Below are positions 7,280 through 9,146 of a DNA stretch of 9,146 nt, in pieces (the stretch's first letter is position 1; the number at the start of each line of letters is the position of its first letter). Source of the DNA: an uncultured Clostridia bacterium (GTDB lineage: Bacteria; Bacillota; Clostridia; TANB77; CAG-508); assembly GCA_934130935.1 (NCBI GenBank), contig CAKOYQ010000024.1:1-9146 (forward strand), written 5' to 3'. Under the pieces are notes generated by a model. The model saw only the letters and a program-made list of their open reading frames with translations. It searched no databases and was not told the DNA's origin. The translations under genes and the position numbers were made by a program.

Positions 7280-8177
7280 AAAATATAATTTCATCTTTCT
7301 TCATCTTATCTATTATTTTGGCATAAACTCTGTCTCTTACCCAAATCTCTGATGTTGTATTTAAAATTTCATCAATAGGAACCCACTTTACACCACTATT
7401 TTCATCTTCCTTTATATGTATTTCTTCACTTTCATCAGCCTCTAATAAATATGTAACATTAAGATGAACATGTGAACCAACGTATTTTCCTCTCTTTTCA
7501 TGACCATTTACATTAATTATTTCTAGTGAATACATATCTTTAGAAATTGGTTTAACATTTTTTATTCCAGTTTCCTCTTTTGATTCTTTCATAGCAACAT
7601 ATAAAAGGTCACTATCTCCATCGCTGTGTCCTCCTACCCATGCCCATGAATTATATATTTTATGATATATCATTAAAATCTTAGTTCTTTCTTTGTTAAG
7701 CACAAATGCTGAACTTGTAAAATGTCCATATTCATTTTGTCTAGTTAATACATCATCAAAATCATTGATGTAATTTAGCATAATCCTTTTTTCAACCTCT
7801 TCTTGTTCATTATATGGTATAAACTTCTCAATGCTTTCTTTTAGATTATCTATATTAATTTTTATTTTGATTCCTAAAACACCGTACTGTTTTTCCTTTT
7901 CTGGTGAATAGATTTTATACATAGTTTTAGTCTTTCTTGTTATTTTCTCTTCATCATTGTATAAATTTCTGAATAATTTTTCAAATGTATCTCCTCTATA
8001 CAATTCAAGAACATCAACTAAAAGTTTTTCTTGTAAATCTGGTAATTTTGAAAATTCTATTTTGTCGCCAATTTTTATTTGCCTTCTTTTTTCATCATAT
8101 AATCTAAATTCTATAGTTTTTGTTCCATTCTTCATTTTTTCAAATGGACTCTCATTTAATTTCATTTTGTGTACCAT
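7278..8177 (-). CDS. ASCH-Nudix fusion hydrolase
   Basis: A two-domain cytosolic protein of 299 residues. Residues 1-105 resemble the ASCH fold, a PUA-like RNA or nucleotide-binding domain, with the characteristic NGxKTIEFRLYD (17-28) and KIGDKIEF (35-42). Residues 150-299 form a Nudix hydrolase domain. The Nudix box runs from G183 to I205 and reads G-x5-S-x7-K-E-S-x-E-E-T-G-I. The metal-binding Glu residues of the REUxEE helix (E198, E201, E202) are kept, but the first Glu is Ser189 and the Arg is Lys197. The GGHSDGD form with that change is, as I recall, typical of one Nudix subfamily, so activity is expected. The substrate, a nucleoside diphosphate linked to something, cannot be named. AAAGGAGAGA lies six to seven bases before the ATG. 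It follows the nucleotidyltransferase gene by 55 bases on the same strand and is the last gene before the terminator. Confidence 0.85.
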   Translation of the reverse strand: MVHKMKLNESPFEKMKNGTKTIEFRLYDEKRRQIKIGDKIEFSKLPDLQEKLLVDVLELYRGDTFEKLFRNLYNDEEKITRKTKTMYKIYSPEKEKQYGVLGIKIKINIDNLKESIEKFIPYNEQEEVEKRIMLNYINDFDDVLTRQNEYGHFTSSAFVLNKERTKILMIYHKIYNSWAWVGGHSDGDSDLLYVAMKESKEETGIKNVKPISKDMYSLEIINVNGHEKRGKYVGSHVHLNVTYLLEADESEEIHIKEDENSGVKWVPIDEILNTTSEIWVRDRVYAKIIDKMKKDEIIF

Positions 8178-8232
8178 ATATATCTCTCCTTTATCTTTTA
8201 CAAATATAAATACTTACTCCTAGATAATAATT

Positions 8233-8619
8233 TTATCTATTTTTCATATATTCCTCAACCAAGGGGATTCTTGCTTTGTCCTTCTCTCTATTGCTTTCTT
8301 TTAAAAATTCATAATATTTCTCTATGCTTTGTAAATTATATTCACCTAATTTTTCTATTTTCCATGATTCTTTTGTATCAAGAACACACTCAACTTTATC
8401 ATTAACTATGTACCAGTCTTTTCCTTTTTCAATCAAGTTATAATTTTCTTTTAATTGTTGTAATCCCTTTTCAGTAACTGCTATATCCAAATCTCCAGCA
8501 TCTGGACATATTCCACGAATAACTAATGCTCCACTAGATAAAATCCAGAATTCATCTTTATCTATTTTTAAGTTTTTAATCAATTTAATTAATTCTTCTT
8601 TATTCATTCTTTTTTCCAT
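8233..8619 (-). CDS. Small nucleotidyltransferase-fold protein (MNT-like)
   Basis: A 128-residue soluble protein with the core of the minimal nucleotidyltransferase fold. S28-S29-G30-A-L-V-x-R-G forms the nucleotide-binding turn, followed by D43-x-D45-IAV with the two metal-binding aspartates. A third acidic residue may be E77 (VECVLD). Proteins of this kind transfer NMP groups to proteins, RNA or small molecules. Some are halves of HEPN-MNT toxin-antitoxin pairs, while others act as antibiotic adenylyltransferases. No HEPN gene is seen here, so a toxin-antitoxin role is not supported. Two starts compete: ATG 8619 with AGAAGGA ten bases upstream, and ATG 8607 (residue 5), which overlaps the TAA of the short frame upstream in the ATGAATAA style of coupled genes. 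No clear promoter is visible between it and the rRNA terminator. Its neighbour downstream is the ASCH-Nudix gene, suggesting linked nucleotide chemistry. Confidence 0.75.
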   Translation of the reverse strand: MEKRMNKEELIKLIKNLKIDKDEFWILSSGALVIRGICPDAGDLDIAVTEKGLQQLKENYNLIEKGKDWYIVNDKVECVLDTKESWKIEKLGEYNLQSIEKYYEFLKESNREKDKARIPLVEEYMKNR

Positions 8620-8713
8620 ATTTTATATTTCCTTCTACATAATTTAAAATTTTTAATGTTTCTGAAGCTTTTTGCTCTTTTCTCTTATTCTGTTTTGCTT
8701 CAAAATAAGAGCC
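8600..8713 (-). pseudogene. Possible C-terminal remnant of a lost gene
   Basis: An open frame of 37 codons begins directly after in-frame TAG and TAA codons, has no ATG, GTG or TTG, and ends in TAA at 8600-8602 inside the nucleotidyltransferase start. Its translation is protein-like: a charged Lys/Glu helix followed by LKILNYVEGNIKYGKKNE. It may be the tail of a gene once coupled to the nucleotidyltransferase, cut off when the segment joined the rRNA/tRNA locus. At this base composition a run of this length can also occur by chance, so confidence is low. Confidence 0.3.
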
Positions 8714-8725
8714 TTACTATAATAC

Positions 8726-8757
8726 AAAAAAAGTTCAAACTATAAAATTTGAACTTT
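8726..8757 (-). terminator. Intrinsic terminator of the 5S rRNA/tRNA-Asn transcript
   Basis: Ten perfect pairs (8730-8739 with 8748-8757) around an 8-base loop are followed on the minus strand by seven or more T residues (8732 down to 8726). The stem begins two bases after the CCA end of the tRNA gene, so it ends the stable RNA transcript. Confidence 0.9.
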
Positions 8758-8758
8758 A

Positions 8759-8834
8759 TGGCTCCTCTTGTTGGACTCGAACCAACGACCTATCGGTTAA
8801 CAGCCGAGCGCTCTACCAACTGAGCTAAAGAGGA
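8759..8834 (-). tRNA. tRNA-Asn (anticodon GUU), CCA encoded
   Basis: A 76-base tRNA with the 7-bp acceptor stem TCCTCTT/AAGAGGA, discriminator G and encoded CCA (8759-8761 complement). The D arm is GCTCAGTTGGTAGAGC and the T arm GTTGG-TTCGAGT-CCAAC. The anticodon loop CTGTTAA carries GUU for asparagine. The outermost pair of the anticodon stem (27-43) would be C-T, a mismatch; the other four pairs are sound. It lies about ten bases after 5S rRNA and is co-transcribed with it. Confidence 0.96.
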
Positions 8835-8843
8835 ATATATAAA

Positions 8844-8959
8844 ACTAGCAACAACCTATCTTTCCAGCAGGGTAACCCACAAGTATTTTCGGCACATTAG
8901 AGCTTGACTTCTGTGTTCGGGATGGGAACAGGTATTTCCTCTATGTTATCGTCACTAGA
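8844..8959 (-). rRNA. rrf: 5S ribosomal RNA
   Basis: The minus strand carries the conserved 5S core CCCATCCCGAACACAG, then AAGTCAAGCTC, and later GGTTACCCTGC and a final GGTTGTTGCTAG. The ends pair as helix I (CTAGTGAC with GTTGCTAG, eight pairs including two G-U). Length of about 114-117 bases is normal. Exact ends are uncertain by one or two bases. Confidence 0.95.
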
Positions 8960-8987
8960 AAATTAATATCTATTTAATACAACTGAA

Positions 8988-9016
8988 ATTATACAATATA
9001 ATTATAAAAAAATCAA
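8988..9016 (-). promoter_or_regulatory. Promoter-like site in the 23S-5S spacer
   Basis: On the minus strand TTGATT (9011-9016), a 17-base spacer and a perfect TATAAT (8988-8993) stand about 30 bases before 5S rRNA. This would let 5S rRNA and tRNA-Asn be made separately from 23S. The rest of the 166-base spacer (8961-9126) is A/T-rich and shows nothing else that I can support. A chance match is possible. Confidence 0.5.
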
Positions 9017-9126
9017 TACTTTATTAATATTTTTCTCAATTTTTTAAAATTTATACAATAATTTACATTTTAAAGCACACTCAAAAATACATAGATGAAA
9101 TATTTATTAGGATTTTAATATTATAG

Positions 9127-9146
9127 TTAAGCCCTCGATTTATTAG
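9127..9146 (-). rRNA. rrl: 3' end of 23S ribosomal RNA (partial, runs off the window)
   Basis: The minus strand at the window edge reads CTAATAAATCGAGGGCTTAA, the typical last bases of bacterial 23S rRNA (CTAATA-n-n-TCGAGG-n-CTTAA). Position and strand agree with the 23S-5S-tRNA order. Only about 20 bases are inside the window. Confidence 0.8.

Noticed and set aside
8221..8239. Small inverted repeat TAGATAA/TTATCTA over the nucleotidyltransferase stop codon
   Set aside because: Seven A/T-rich pairs with no T-run on the minus strand; too weak to be called a terminator between the two co-oriented genes.
8233..8619. HEPN-MNT toxin-antitoxin pair
   Set aside because: Only the nucleotidyltransferase-like half is present. 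The neighbouring ORF is ASCH-Nudix, and no HEPN R-x4-6-H protein was found.
8620..8725. A promoter for the nucleotidyltransferase gene, using TTGAAC in the terminator stem and TATAGT
   Set aside because: The spacing is only about 11 bases, and other pairings give poor hexamers.
1..9146. CRISPR array, insertion sequence or integrase
   Set aside because: No regularly spaced repeats, transposase motifs or terminal inverted repeats were seen in either strand.

Overview
The window reads as a low-GC Firmicutes chromosome segment, most likely from a Clostridia-type or related uncultured gut bacterium. The basis is strong A/T richness, AGGAGG-type ribosome binding sites, a split two-gene transketolase, a PF06541-type membrane protein, and the style of the 5S rRNA and tRNA-Asn. 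Tryptophan is encoded by TGG and genes end in TAA or TAG, so there is no sign of code reassignment. No finer taxonomy can be supported from the sequence alone.

Layout from left to right. Positions 86-990 hold a plus-strand unit: a promoter and a five-helix membrane protein of the putative 'ABC transporter type IV' family (PF06541). It meets the next unit head-on at a two-way terminator (1001-1055). Positions 7176 down to 1074 form one minus-strand operon of five tightly packed genes. In order of transcription these are DNA methyltransferase 2, DNA methyltransferase 1, an AlwI-family type IIS restriction endonuclease, transketolase N-terminal subunit and transketolase C-terminal subunit. A clear sigma-A promoter stands at 7148-7176. 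The junctions are a 19-bp overlap, then gaps of 1, 3 and 3 bp, so the five genes are almost certainly co-transcribed, and the last three appear translationally coupled.

Upstream of that operon, positions 8619-7278 hold a minus-strand pair: a small nucleotidyltransferase-fold protein and an ASCH-Nudix fusion, closed by a long hairpin terminator. A short start-less reading frame that may be the tail of a lost gene precedes them. Positions 9146-8726 are the end of a ribosomal RNA locus on the minus strand: the last bases of 23S rRNA, a spacer with a good promoter of its own, 5S rRNA, tRNA-Asn(GUU) with encoded CCA, and an intrinsic terminator.

How the parts fit. The two methyltransferases plus the AlwI-type nuclease form a complete type IIS restriction-modification system: an asymmetric site needs one methyltransferase per strand. 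The unusual point is that a full transketolase, a central-carbon or sugar-building enzyme, is attached to the end of that defence operon with no visible promoter of its own. The nucleotidyltransferase and ASCH-Nudix pair beside it, just downstream of an rRNA/tRNA terminator, looks like further accessory cargo.
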